Assembly: GCF_028769735.1 (NCBI RefSeq)
Contig: NC_088170.1
Location: forward strand, 52,609,585-52,673,584
Length of the DNA stretch: 64,000 nucleotides
Origin: Zonotrichia leucophrys gambelii
Lineage: Eukaryota; Chordata; Aves; Passeriformes; Passerellidae
Direction: 5' to 3'
This document shows, in pieces, positions 1-12,024 of this stretch (positions are counted from its first letter, which is position 1; each line of letters begins with the position of its first letter). The notes beneath the pieces are model-generated. The model had not been told where the DNA came from. It saw nothing but the letters and a program-made list of their open reading frames with translations, and did not search any database. The position numbers were made by a program, and so were the translations under genes.

Positions 1-868
1 GTTTGACATCAGACTTGCATACTAGTGTAGTCATTATACTAATATATTATTTTGCCTAATATTAATTTTAAAGAGTAACTACAGGCAGGAAATCACATCA
101 GCAAGTGTTGTCTTTTGGTTTACCTCATATGTAGGGGTGATTTACAGGAAGGCTGAAGTGCTGACACAAAAAACCTATTCAGTGCAAACAGGTTTTAGCA
201 CTGATAAACATTTGTCTCCATGTTCTGAGTGGAAATAAGGCTACGAGATTAAATCAAAGTATTGCAAGAATGATGATTTTATTTAAATGCAATTCTTCAC
301 CAAATGCATGTTTCATTAATAATTTTCCTTGCTGAACTGAGAACTATTTGTATGGAATAAAATCACTGCATGTGCCCCATCCTTCAAATAAACAGTGTAA
401 TATTTTAAAGCAGTTCTAGTTATTTAAATACATTAACCCACCTGGCAACTACAATAGTAAAAATCTACAAGTCAGAAGCTAACATGGATTTTAAATAAAA
501 CTAGTTGCAAATACTTGACTAAATTGCTGTAAGTAAAAATTTTGTATAGCCATTCACTAAAACTTAAATCAAATTATTTTCATAGATAAAATAATTTTTC
601 TTCCCAAACAGCTAGCAATGCACAAAAATTCAAAACAACTATTTGCTCCACGCTGCAGTGTAAATGTATTCCATTAAGGTTCAAAAACCAATCTACTAAT
701 TGTTCAATTAGATCTTTCTATGCCTTTGTGTTCAAATCCAGAATTTTTCTACCTTTAAAAAAAAAATACATTAAGTCAAGTAAAGAAGAAAAATTAGACA
801 AATCTTGCCCTGACTGGCAGTGAAAACCACAAATGATGCAATGAAACACAACCTTTTGGTCTACCTTG

Positions 869-914
<46 letters not shown>

Positions 915-2813
915 ATAGACAGATAGACAGACTTCTATTTTTTCCAATATTCTCAGGGTAGGTACTTTACCTACCTACTTTACCATCTTTCCTGAATGCT
1001 GATTCATGGGGCAGCTGGAAGCCAGCAGCCAGCTGCATGTGTCCAAAACTAATTACCTAGGCCATGACCCAGTAAGAGAGGCACACCCTGCACAATGGCT
1101 CTGTGCCAGGAAAATGTAAAATTTAAAAATAAAAAATCCTGGCCACCAGGGTTGGGATGAAAGCACTCCAGTGGTAAGGCAGTCCTTGTATGGATGCACT
1201 GCACTCCACCAGGGCTCTGGTGAAAAGAAATGCCCCTGATGAGAGTGCCCAAAAGCAACTAAAGCTTGGGTGACACTCAAAGATGAGTATATTGATAATG
1301 AAGAGACAGCTCTCAGCATCCTCTTTAACCTTTATTATTTTTGATCAACATTTTTCTACAGCTAGACAAACCCGAAGGCAAGTATGGTGTGTGTATAGAT
1401 GAGACTGTCAGCTGAAGGACATGCTCATTTAAATTTAGAAAACAGCTACAAATTATTTGAGAAGTACAGATAATGATGTCTGCTTTCTAGGCAGTGCTGT
1501 GAAACGCAATCACATGCAATGTACTTTTACTTTTTTCTCCATTTCCTCCACAGTGCAGAAAGAATGACAAAACAAGATAAGAGCTGAAGTGACAGCAGTT
1601 CCCTGTAAATAGATGTGTTTGTTCAATTAAAAAAGGACTGGGGTGATTTTCAGGTGGAGGAAAGTCTAGAAAGTTTCCACTAAGGATGAGAGAAAACATG
1701 AGGAGGCAATGACAGCACAGACATGGAGTGGGGACAGGCAGTGGCACGGGGAGCACAACAAACAAAAAATGGATCTGGGGAAACAAGCAAAGGATGCTAG
1801 GAATACAGGTGGGGGGAAGGAGAAGGAAACCAGTAGTAACTGGGCCAGGAAAAGCAGCCAAAAGCAGGAAGAGGCAGGACTGGGCATACACACACATCCA
1901 ACGATCCCCAAGTCCCATGACTTCTGTGCCATCAGGAAGCAAACACGCCACCACTACAGAGCTGGACACAACAGAGTGAGTGACAAGCCACAGCTCTTCT
2001 CATCAACCCAAACTGTCCACACACAAAGGACTTGTCCAGAAGAGTTAAACTCTTTGGAACATAGTGGTGAACCAAGCCACAGCTGGCTTTGCAGAATTAA
2101 TGCAAATGTGCACAGGTTGTGGTAAAGAAAAAAAAAGGGCAAGAAACCAAACTCTGGAATGTCAGCTGTCAAGTCTGGGTTTTGACCTCTTATCAGTCTG
2201 CTATGAAAGTGCATCATGCTGCAGCCATTCCCTCAGTCCATACCAGATCATTTCAGGTTTCAAAGCACCACAACAGCTTTCACATAGACTAGTCAAGTAT
2301 TAGACACTGATATTTTTTAATTACTGTTTGCTGGCTAGTTATAAAAGTGCTCAACTGCCTTTTAACATTTCAGTTCTAAAGTCTGAAGTTAAACTGATTT
2401 GCAGACAACATTCCTGTTCATAATCTGGAAAACGAGACTCAGCATCTCAGTATTTTACAAAATGATGCCTTGCAAGTAATGTCTCAGCACCATCAACTCA
2501 TCATCTGACAGTCAGAGCCAGAACTCCTTCTCCCAGTCTAAGACAGTCCCAGAAAATGGAGACAAGCCTTCAGAAGCTCCCCCAAAGCAGGGAAATCATG
2601 ATTTACCATTAGAAAAGTTACACTGTTTCCACTGGTTAGATCAATATCAACACTGTTTTTATCAATAAGGTCTACTGAGAGTGCTTTCTTCAAAGAAGAG
2701 TTCAGACATTTGAATGATACAAAGTTCTAGCTGACTCCAGTCATCTGTGCCTGCAGATGGACTTCCTGAAGACGACTGGTATGGATTTATGAAGAGAATC
2801 TGATCTTCCTTAC
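1..2813 (-). other. SELENOO intron 3 (partial), no exon recognised
   Basis: AT-rich sequence downstream of SELENOO exon 3 on the minus strand. I looked for the next conserved SelO block and saw none, so the intron runs past the window edge. It contains the GATA microsatellite at 870-932. Open frames at 1049-2303 on both strands show no family resemblance. Confidence 0.6.
870..932. repeat. (GATA)n microsatellite
   Basis: About eleven uninterrupted GATA units are followed by imperfect AATA and GACA units. It lies in SELENOO intron 3. Long pure tetranucleotide tracts of this kind are usually length-polymorphic. Confidence 0.95.
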
Positions 2814-2994
2814 CTCTTTGAAGAAAGCAGCATTCCTCTGAACAGTGTTGTCTGAATGAGCCTCCTGGATTTCTGGGTAGAAAGTGCTGATCACATAATC
2901 GAGCATCTGTATTCGAATGTCATTTCGGTTCACGCTGGGACCCTTGCGTCCTGTGTACTCATCAGGGGGCTTAAAAATTTCAAAAGAGCCAAAC
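2814..2994 (-). CDS. SELENOO: SELENOO coding exon 3
   Basis: The exon is 181 nt. It completes Arg238 and encodes residues 239-298, starting [16 protein letters not shown] and ending [10 protein letters not shown] at a GAG|GTAAGG donor. The acceptor is TTTGAAACAG|. It matches the conserved SelO segment before the family's VGFCHGVLNTDN motif. That motif, which would be in the next exon, was not found between 1 and 2813. Confidence 0.96.
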
Positions 2995-5900
2995 CTGTTT
3001 CAAAATAAAAACATGTTTGAGAATTATCTGATACTATTAACATAATTTGATATTGCATGTAACAAAAACATTTACTGTTGTTGCAGTAACAGCACATTAT
3101 CTCCTAACACCAATTCTTAGGTGACTGAGAGAAAAGACCTGCAAGATTCCTGCACTGAACGTGTGAGGCTCAGTGACTTGGTGGAAGGAAGCTCCTACAT
3201 CCACATGGACCTGAACTGACCAACCCTGCCAGTACTCAACACCAGCTCATTAAAGTTCCTTACAACTCCTCCTACTGAAAAATTTGTATCCTGCAGGTAT
3301 GTAGAAGTTGTACTTATTTTAAATACTAGACTGTACATCTAGCATACCAAATATATTTTCCAGCTATGTAAACACACAGGAATGCACACAAATATACACA
3401 TACATATGAAAGCACATATTCCTCATACCTCACCTTCCTCTAATTTTCTGTAACCTTAGAGGAAGCAATGCAACTTCCTGAAATGCCTAATAGCTTCTGC
3501 TGGAGCAGGAACCTCATACACTTCCCAGGCAGGGAAAGTACCCCCAAACTTTCACAGAACTCAGTAGAATTTTCACAGAACTTTACAGAACTTCACTTTC
3601 ACAGAACTTTACATTAGAACTGGAATTAAGGATCGAGGTATAATACACCACTACTACTACTATTAAAAAGAAAAAAATAATGTATTCTGTACAGGAATAA
3701 ACGCGAAAAATCTCTTCTCCTAAGTCTGCAGAACTTAATTCTTCTTTCTACCAGGCCAGCATTCCTAGTATTTATCTGTCTCTGTGCAAGGACAGCAGCC
3801 CATCCCATCTGCTGAGCAAGAAAAGCAGCTTCCTACAGCCCAGCAAAAGAAGTTCCAAGCCTCCAGAACAAGAAACACAAACGGTGCTGTTAGGGAAATA
3901 CACTTTAGAAGACTGCTTAGTTTTAAAGGAAAAAAACCAAAACAAAACTGATCATCAAAACAGGCTCCTACCTTATAAATGTAGAGGCTATTCTCAGAAC
4001 GACTGTACACCTTTCATGTTTTGGGTTCCCATCATAAAAGATGTCCCGAAGGACTCTGGAGTCGGAGGTGACGCAGGTGCCGGCACGGGTGGTCGGGATC
4101 CCCAGGTGGAACATGGCCTCGCTGCACAGGAACTCGCGGATGCTGGAGCGCAGCACCTTCCGCCCATCCGCCTGCCTGCGCCGGGGACACACGGACAGCA
4201 TGAGCCTCTGAGGCACCAACTCCTGTCTCCTCTGCAGCAGCAGAGAAATAAAAGCCTAGGAGAAACACACTCTGTCCACGGTCCCACACAAAAGCAGTGG
4301 CAGACGTGAAAAGCTGGACCTTCAAACTTCTGTTAAAGTTCAATTAGATGGACACACCAACTTGCAATGAAGAGCACACACAACAGAATAAACCTTCCAG
4401 GCACACATATCCTTTCTAATCATTAACTATGTTTGTTCTATTGATGCACTACTATTTCACAAATTTTTTAACATTTGGACAGCTATATCTATTTTATTGT
4501 TTATCAACTCAATGGTTTCCTCTTCATTAAATGAAATATAATGAACAATATTATTTTGAATCTTTCTGGGTAAGCAATTTAGAAATGGGGTCCTAAATAT
4601 GAGCATGCACAACAGCTGCTCTAAAAAAAAATAAAAACAAAGACACAGGCAACAAACTAGCTTATTTAATAGATACTAAGCAAATGGAATAGACACAGGT
4701 GGTTCTCAGCCCACACTCCCAGCACTTCCAAAGCCACAGGCAAGCAGGAGAGCTGCCCAGGGCAGACCTACAAAGCTACCACCATAGCTGGGACTTTCAC
4801 TGAGATTTCCTTAACCCTCACAGACTTGAAGAAGGCCTTCAGAAGACCACATACATGAAACTAAGGTGTTACAGAGACTGTAGGGCTGGAACAGAAAACA
4901 CAGGAAATGCAATTGGGAAAAATGATCTGAAATATTTAAAGGCTAATGTGACTAATGCAGATACCCATCCCTTGCAGGGATTTGGTCAGTATGCCATTCT
5001 GGGGACTTTCCACTATTCCCTCCTACAGCTGGGAAGAGTGGAAAGAAGGACCAGCAGAACCAAAACGCCCAAATTCAAATACCATCTGTGTGGGCAGCAA
5101 TTACACACTGCTCTCCCCACTGTCATCATGGCCTGCATCCTGCCAAAGAGAGGAACCGCAGGGATTACCAGGGTTATCCTTGGAGGATAACCAGGGACAG
5201 AAATAATGTGCCACCTAAATGATGCAGTGAGATGCAGTTACACTCTTGTTTCCCATTGGAAAACTTTGCCACCTCCTGATCTGGCATTTAAGCATTACAC
5301 TCGCTGCTGCCAAAGGTAAACAAAAAACAAATAACCACGAGGGCTTAAGAGACGACCTTTGCCTCAGGGAATGACCCTCAGCACGGCTCCAGCCCCTCGC
5401 TAATGCGACCTGCGGGCCCCGTGCTCCCCGCACAGCGCCCGGGCCGCGCCCCGCCGGCCGCTCCGGCCCCGTCCCGCCCGGGCCTTACCGGGAAAAGGGG
5501 GTGATGCCGGCGCCCTTGAGCTGGATCTCCCAGCGCTCGCCCCGCGGGCCCAGCACCTCGCCCAGGTACATGGCGGCGCCGTCGCCCAGCTGCCCCGCGA
5601 AGCTGCCGAACTGGTGCCCGCAGTAGCAGTGAGCCGCGGGCTCCGCGCCCGCCGGCACCCGGTTCCCGCTGAAGAACAGCGCGGCCTCGGCCTCGGCCTC
5701 CTCCGGGTCGGCCGCGGGCGCCTCCAGCCCCAGCAGCGCCAGCGCCGGCAGCGACATGGCCACGAGCCGCGGGTTCTGCAGCGGGCTGGGCCGCACCCGA
5801 GCGAAGCAGGCGCCGGGCACGGCCCGCGGGCCGCTCTCCTCAGAGGCGTCCACGGGCAGCGAGCGCAGAGCCAGGTTATCGAAGCGCAGCGCGCCCAGCC

Positions 5901-5997
5901 AGCCCCCGCCGCCCTCGGGCCGCTGCATGGCCGGGCCCGACACCGCCCGCAGCAGCCGCGGGCCGAAACGGCGGGCGCTGCGCAGCACCGAGGCCAT
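2814..5997 (-). CDS. SELENOO: Selenoprotein O, 5' part of gene (coding exons 1-3; 3' part outside window)
   Basis: SelO has a protein-kinase-like fold and transfers AMP from ATP to Ser/Thr/Tyr of target proteins in mitochondria (family knowledge). Three exons (5489-5997, 3972-4175, 2814-2994) join in frame through GT-AG introns to give residues 1-298. The human protein is about 669 residues, so a little under half is here. The selenocysteine codon, near the C-terminus in this family, and the SECIS element lie beyond the left edge. Visible landmarks are [14 protein letters not shown] (residues 127-140), the QLKGAG motif with Lys161 (likely the nucleotide-binding lysine, inferred), [17 protein letters not shown] (175-191) and [13 protein letters not shown] (254-266). 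The gene starts in a CpG island and lies downstream of TRABD on the same strand, as in human 22q13.33. Confidence 0.97.
3549..3613. repeat. Imperfect tandem repeat of a TTTCACAGAACT unit
   Basis: The core TTCACAGAACT appears three times plus degenerate copies (TTTACAGAACTT) in 65 bp of SELENOO intron 2. It is a local duplication with no sign of function. Confidence 0.75.
3972..4175 (-). CDS. SELENOO: SELENOO coding exon 2
   Basis: The exon is 204 nt. It completes Arg170 and encodes residues 171-237 plus two bases of 238. The acceptor is CGGCGCAG| and the donor ATAAG|GTAGG. The translation runs from [15 protein letters not shown] through [15 protein letters not shown] to [12 protein letters not shown], a highly conserved SelO stretch. 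Confidence 0.96.
4176..5488 (-). other. SELENOO intron 1
   Basis: Intron bounded by a CG|GTAAGG donor (5488) and a CGGCGCAG| acceptor (4176). The right part, near 5400-5488, is still CpG-rich. The remainder is ordinary intronic DNA with no recognised repeat or exon. Confidence 0.85.
5489..5997 (-). CDS. SELENOO: SELENOO coding exon 1
   Basis: The exon encodes residues 1-169 plus two bases of Arg170 and ends at a CG|GTAAGG donor. The ATG at 5997 was chosen because the next residues ([16 protein letters not shown]) are Arg-rich without acids, as expected of a mitochondrial presequence and as in mammalian SELENOO. A second in-frame Met at residue 24 starts the part that aligns with the mature protein. 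The frame stays open further upstream through a GC-rich minisatellite, but that stretch does not resemble the family. GC content is very high, typical of a first exon in a CpG island. Confidence 0.95.
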
Positions 5998-6034
5998 GCG
6001 GCCAGGCCGGGGGCGGTGCTGCGCCCAGTCCCGC

Positions 6035-6138
6035 CCATGGGGACAGCCCGGCCGTGGGACAGCCCGGCCGTGGGCACGGACAGCCCGGCCGTGGGGACAG
6101 CCCGCCCGTAGGCACAGCCCGGCCATGGGCACAGCCCC
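6035..6138. repeat. GC-rich minisatellite just upstream of the SELENOO start codon
   Basis: About six imperfect copies of a 17-20 bp unit with the core GGACAGCCCGGCCGTGG. The array begins about 40 bp upstream of the ATG on the minus strand, so it sits in the 5' UTR or core promoter. Confidence 0.85.
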
Positions 6139-6200
6139 TCCGGAGAGCCCAGAGCGCGGCCGGGCCCGGCAGATGAAACTGCTTCCCGGGCGGAGCAGCG

Positions 6201-9200
6201 CAGCCAGCCGGTTGCGGGGGTGCTGGACCCACAAGAAGAAAAAAGATAAACGAATGTATACCACAAGTCAGAACTTATTCAGAATGCTCCTGTTTTGTGT
6301 TATTTCAATTAACAGCAGCCACCACAGTGGTGCGTCAAGACCAAACCCCTCCGAGATACGCAAACTTTCTCTGAAGGGTCTAGTGGATGCCTCCACTCAA
6401 AGTCGGACATAGCAGGTAAACCATCTGCAGACAGTAGATGGCACTAAATTATTACTATTGTACTTTCCAACTGGGGTGTAACCATAACAGAGAGACAACA
6501 TGGTGATGGCAGCAGGGGGAGGGAGAGGAGCTGCCCAGTGGCAGGTGATGCACACCCAGAACACTGTTGCACTTGTACAAACCTGAGCAGCCTTGCCAGG
6601 CTTGCCCACACAGCTCTCCTGCAGGCCCTGGAGAAAACAGATGTGCAGCTTAGCTGCTGCAGAGACACATCACAGTAATAACCAGCCAGCTCTAGTCAAA
6701 TATCACTTTTCATTACTTTGTCCAGTTTGTACATCATCTCTGTAGCCAGAATCAGGGACTGATCTTACCACTGAAACAATGTCACCTAGCTGGGATAATT
6801 TTTTTCCACTTTCCCTCATGCATTAGTTGTGATACACAAGTATCTTGGACTAAGGCAAGAGTGAAAGTAGCTGTGTGCATCTTTCCCCCTGCCCCTGTCA
6901 TCACTAGAGCTTTTCCTACACAAACCAACAGATAAAACATCCAACAAGCAAAAGTAAGTGTTTGCTCACTTTGCAGCACAGTCACTCCCAGCAGGGAGCT
7001 ACCAAGGAGGAGCCAGAGCCAGGTCAGGCATCAGGACTCAAAGGACAAGGGCTTGTGATGGAAAAGAGTACACATCCCCCAGCTCCCAGCCTTTTCTCTG
7101 CTGGGAGTGAGGGTAAGGGTGGTCCCATCTTTGCTGCTGTTGCCTCCCTGGAATACAGAAAGCTGCTCTCTGCAGCAGGCATAAGGCAAATGATGGAAGG
7201 AGGGAATAACTACACAACCCCCAGCCAGCTTCTTCAGCTGGGAACTGGAGAGCTGCTCCAGCTGTTCCTGGAGTCCTCCCATACACACAGACATACAAGA
7301 CCTGCTGGTGTGAGGATATGCACAGCTGGTGCATTTTTGCACCCAAAGAGACAGTAGACTGATTTCAGGTGTGTATATCTTTGGAGCTACTTTTGTCCTG
7401 TGCTTAATATCTTCCATGTGTCCTCTTTCTACATCATGGGCTCGGCCCCCTACTGAAGTCTGTCCATCAGTCACACCCACATGAGTGACCCTTCTCCTGC
7501 CAATACTTAAAAACTCCCACATCTTACAAAAATGTCAGTCTTAAAACACTCAAGTCTAAAATACAAGTTTATTTCAGTTTTAAAAAGAAATAAGGAAATA
7601 CATACATGAGTATCTTAAGAGTTACACAAGTGGTAACGTGATGTTTCTTTTCCCCGTGTAGCTCCCACTGCCTGGCACTTAGAGGTAACTTGATATGTTT
7701 CTCCTTTTAGATGTTTTACAATTCACACAGAAATACAGCTTCCAGTGGAAACACAGACATTTGAATCCACTTCAAAAAGTCAATTTTTAAATTTTGTTCA
7801 GTATTTGGTATAGAAAAGACACCTCAAATGTGTCGTGGGCCAGCAGTGTGCAATGCCATGCTGGTGAAGGATACGCTCCCAAAGCAGGCAGCTGCCTGAG
7901 CCAGCACTGCTCCAGAGCAGAGCTGCTTGCAGTGTCCTCTGCCACTGCCAGGGACAGCACAGCACTACAGTATTTAAAGTTTTTTCTTCCACCTAAATGG
8001 TTTTACCAGCAATCCTTTGCAGCCACTGCTCCAATTGCAACTGGAGGGAACTTTGCCTGATCAAGGAAAAAAGGGCTGCATTTTGCTTTACACACAATCA
8101 AAAAAGATGGACCACTGATTGACAAAGGGTACACACAGATGATACATTATCTGTATGGAATACAGCTTATCATATATATGAATACAGGGTCTTTGTATTA
8201 ATATATATATTTTTAAGTAATGGTCATATTGATTTACCTGTGTCAATTTGAAATATAAAGCTCTTTGCCATGATTCAACATCTTTTGCACTTAAAGGATC
8301 TATATTTCCCAAACAGAGGACAGCACTTTAGGTACAAATGACTGTGCCTGATGTAAAGCCAATGTTGGAGTGCTCTGCTGGACTGGGACTACAGCTGTCA
8401 GCTCCTTGCAAGACTGAGCACTGGAGTCATGAAAAGCAACAACAACAAAGTCAACTCACCATGCCTAACTCTGAACTCTGAATTTAGGTTCTCACATGGC
8501 GCAGACAGTCTCCCTGTGTGTTCAGTAGGGCAGGGAAACTCATCCTCTTCCTCTTAACCAGTTACATGGGGTAGGTGGAGAAACTCATTCCCCTGCTCCA
8601 GCACTACACACAGATGCCCCTCAGCACAAAGTAATTAGTTCAACTAATGTTCTCCAGGAAAATGTGTTAGGTAGTGGAATTATCCTGTACTAGATCTAGC
8701 TAACCAGTGTTTGCTCTTAATAAATATACTGGTTAATTAGGAAAATAAATACCTTCAACCGAAATGGTGGTTAAAATATTTTATTTTTTGTATAATAGAA
8801 CATACTGCTGTTTACTTTAAATCACTTTAAAGGCACACATTGTTAAAAATACTTCAAATTTACATCACATGTACAAATGCATAAAACAGATGTACATGTC
8901 ACCAAAAAAATACAATATGGCTTCATAAGGTTGAGGTGGGGCTGGGACAATTCAACATAGACTTAAATTTTACAGGATGCTGCTAACACTGAAAGAATTG
9001 ACTAGAACAGAAAAGAATGGACCTAAACCATGGATTATGTTATATAAACAGTACAACACATTGAATACACAACATCAAGAATCTGTGTATGGATTAATAG
9101 AATTGTTAGTTCTGCAAATCCATCACTTTCCAGTGCCACTGAATAAACAGTGCATGCGTATGATCTGCCAATTTGCAACAGTGGGAAGATAAACTGCAAA

Positions 9201-11713
9201 TTCTCCAAGAAGTTTTCTGAAGAATCAGCTGATATGGTTTGTTAAAAAATAAAATAAAACAAAAAAATAAAAAGATTGAAACAATAGACTTAAGGTAGTG
9301 ACTGGAGAGTATAACTGAATGACAAATGGACACCTTAGATGGTAATCACTTTTGGCTAAAAAGCATAAAACAAAGTCTACAAGAATGCTCCATGACAATC
9401 ATTTAGCATTAGTCCCACCCAAGATTAAGGCTCCTATCTAAAATTTACCTTAGATTTGTTTTCCTTTGTGTAAAATTACCTGAGCACAGATATCAAAGAT
9501 CTACAGAACTTTTAAAATAGCTGCAGATACTTTAAAAATCTGTAGATAACTTAAAGCAAAATATCCATATATTTAATTCTACCAGCTAAATATTCTCAAG
9601 AAAATAACCAACAGAACAACATTTTGGTATGTCAGTAAAGACAGGAGAAGAGTGAGCTTAAGCTTCTGCTTTCATCTTTTAAAAAATGTACATAAAATGT
9701 AATAGAATTATTCAGATAGTACTGCTTAATTGTAAACAATACATTAAATGTTTTTAAAAAACAGGAATCAAAATTTAGGCAGTCACTCTACTATTCTATA
9801 AATTGTTTACAAATACTGCTTCTCCTCTTGCTAGAGATGGCTGGTGGTTTCTTAAGCACTAATAAATAGAAAATAAAAGGACCTGCCCCCACTGTTTTCT
9901 GTATTATCATTTATACTTTGTGTCCTAGAAGCATGAATTGCTGTCATTCTCATTTGCTAAGATTTATTCCCTGGACACCTGTAAGGCCCAGACCCAGAAG
10001 AGCACCTAGCATCACCTTAAGAGCTCTGCAGAATCGGGTTAGATTCAGTAAGGTTTAAGATAAACATGCACTTTAATCATTTGCTGCACTGGAACTCATA
10101 CAGTTCTCAAAGAGCAAGCCAGAAAAGCATCAGGTTGCATGGACAGACCAGCTCCCAGCAAAATCAAAGCCATCACAGAGAGGAGCATCAGGCCCTTAAA
10201 TTTAAAAGCTCAAAGAAGACTATACTGTACAGAAGACAGATGTACATACTTTTAGCAAACAAGACTGTAGAAACTATTTCCAACACAAGCCTTTGGAAAT
10301 ATACCCCTATTAAAAGTGGTTTCTGGACTTTATTGAACCAACTGAAAAACCACAATGAAACACAAAACACAACATCACCTTTTCCTCCTCCTGCCTCACA
10401 TATTGGTTCCCATCTTTCATTCCCAAAAGAAATTAATACAGATAGAAACCTCACTTTAAGCAAGGAGCACCTGTGTATGAGCCTGAGGAGCAAATGGGAC
10501 TTTTCCACTCAAATACATTGGGTTAACTTTGATATGACAATGTTACCTCTGTTGTTGAATCAGGACTAGCTGATTGCCAAGGGCATTTTACAATCACTGA
10601 CAATCCTATAAAAAGGGAAGGAACCAAAAAATTCCAATGAAATATGAAGCTAGGATTAAAAAAACAAAAGAAAGAAAGAAAGATTGATGATGGATGAGTG
10701 TTCCAGATAATTAAAAAAGAAAGTAACAGCAGTCTGTAGTACCCATAATTCTGCATATAAATAGCAGGTAATCCAAATAAAATGCTACATTTGGTTGAAA
10801 AACTAAATTGAACACTGCTTTCCTATTAAATAGATTAAAATATTCATCCACCAAGAAATTACATTGATAAATAAAGTATATTCATGTAGCAAAAACAAGG
10901 GGCAGGTTAATTCCAGGCTTTTTATGCCAAATATGAAAGGTCTGAGAAACAAAAGTAAATTGTACAGTAGTTCTAGTCTCTTAAATTTACAATACTGGAA
11001 CCAGCAGGATTTGGCTAACTAATAGTTTAAATAAGCTAATCTAAAGGAACAGAGTGTCCTGTAAACATCTGACACAAACCACACTGCATTCTGATGGGGT
11101 GGCTACACCTTCTCTATGCAGGAGAAAGACAATTCAACTGGTGGTGGTAACAAGGGATGCAATCTAAAGGCAACATTCCTGTTCTTCAGTAAGGCTTGTA
11201 AAAAATTTGAGCCGTGTACGTATGACAGCCTGTACAATTCTGAAATTTCTGGAAAGCTCTTAAGTTTAAAAAAAGCCTAAATGTTTTAGGTATAAAACAC
11301 ACATTGAGAAGATGTCCTTTAAATTATGTGTAAAAGTGTCTGGCACCAGAAACAAACACTTGGTATTATTATACCTAAGAAAAAAGCAAAGAATCACTCA
11401 AGTGTCCCTGAACTTCAGAGGAGATGCAGCTGATTAGGATACTTTGTGTTGTTCTTTCCTCTGGAAAAGGAGCCATGAACACACACCCTTTAAGCTGCCT
11501 GTACTACATCATCAGTTTTATATATATATATTATATACAATGCATATATATAGTGTACATGTATATAGTATGCATATATAATATATATATATATATATTT
11601 GGATACACATTTCTTTTACCTCAATCTGGAATCATCTGGTTTCATGCAACACACCTATCAAGAATCAAAACTATTAATTAGATCATAGCTGGTGTAACTT
11701 CAGTACCAAATCT
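6201..11713. other. Stretch between SELENOO promoter and TRABD 3' end, no gene recognised
   Basis: Mostly AT-rich, apparently unique sequence. Scattered open frames up to 167 codons (for example 10066-10569) lack family resemblance or convincing splice context. Part of 8.7-11.7 kb could be long alternative 3' UTR of TRABD, because several minus-strand AATAAA motifs occur there. It contains the TA-rich tract at 11518-11600. Confidence 0.5.
11518..11600. repeat. (TA)n-rich microsatellite
   Basis: Alternating TA/TG dinucleotides with short interruptions (TGCATA, TGTACATG) over about 80 bp. The tract is self-complementary and could form hairpins. It lies just past the likely TRABD polyadenylation site. 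Confidence 0.9.
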
Positions 11714-11719
11714 TTTATT
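11714..11719 (-). terminator. TRABD: Candidate TRABD polyadenylation signal
   Basis: AATAAA on the minus strand, 131 bp downstream of the TRABD stop codon. It is the first canonical signal after the stop. More distal signals also exist, so a longer 3' UTR is possible. Confidence 0.45.
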
Positions 11720-11849
11720 ATATAGTGATTGAGTGTTGCTCAGCATCAATCAGGTCTGACTAGAATCCTCATCCTTCAGTCCACTTCATGCATTGCCTCC
11801 ATCGCCCTTTCTTCAGCCACCTTCTTCACAGAGAGCCTCTACTGCTTGT

Positions 11850-12024
11850 TCACTGCTGAGGCATCTCAGTCAGCCTCTGAAGATAGCTCTGTGTTGCTGG
11901 CATTGAGAGAACAAACTGAACTGTCCTGTGACCTATTCGGTAGCAGCTGTATCCCAGCAGTCCAAACACTGTTGCTTTTAAAACAAATTTGAAAATCTTA
12001 CTTGAAGCTGATGGAGGAGGCACA
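11850..12024 (-). CDS. TRABD: TRABD last coding exon
   Basis: The exon completes Ser316 and encodes residues 317-373, then TGA at 11852-11850. The acceptor is TTTTGTTTCAG|. The translation begins [20 protein letters not shown], continues through the membrane anchor [11 protein letters not shown] and ends [10 protein letters not shown], closely matching the TRABD C-terminus. Confidence 0.97.

Larger units (their letters stand above)
5390..6200. promoter_or_regulatory. CpG island / SELENOO promoter
   Basis: Strongly GC- and CpG-rich block covering SELENOO exon 1 and its 5' flank, with AT-rich sequence on both sides. No TATA box is evident. The transcription start cannot be fixed from sequence and is probably between 6000 and 6200. 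Confidence 0.8.

Noticed and set aside
1130..1260. GC-richer block suspected to be an old repeat.
   Set aside because: No terminal structure or recognisable element; may be ordinary unique sequence.
5614..6412. Plus-strand frames of 165 and 218 codons across SELENOO exon 1.
   Set aside because: Antisense shadows of a GC-rich coding exon and minisatellite.
10066..10569. A 167-codon plus-strand frame.
   Set aside because: Residue mix and context look random; AT-rich region without splice signals or family resemblance.
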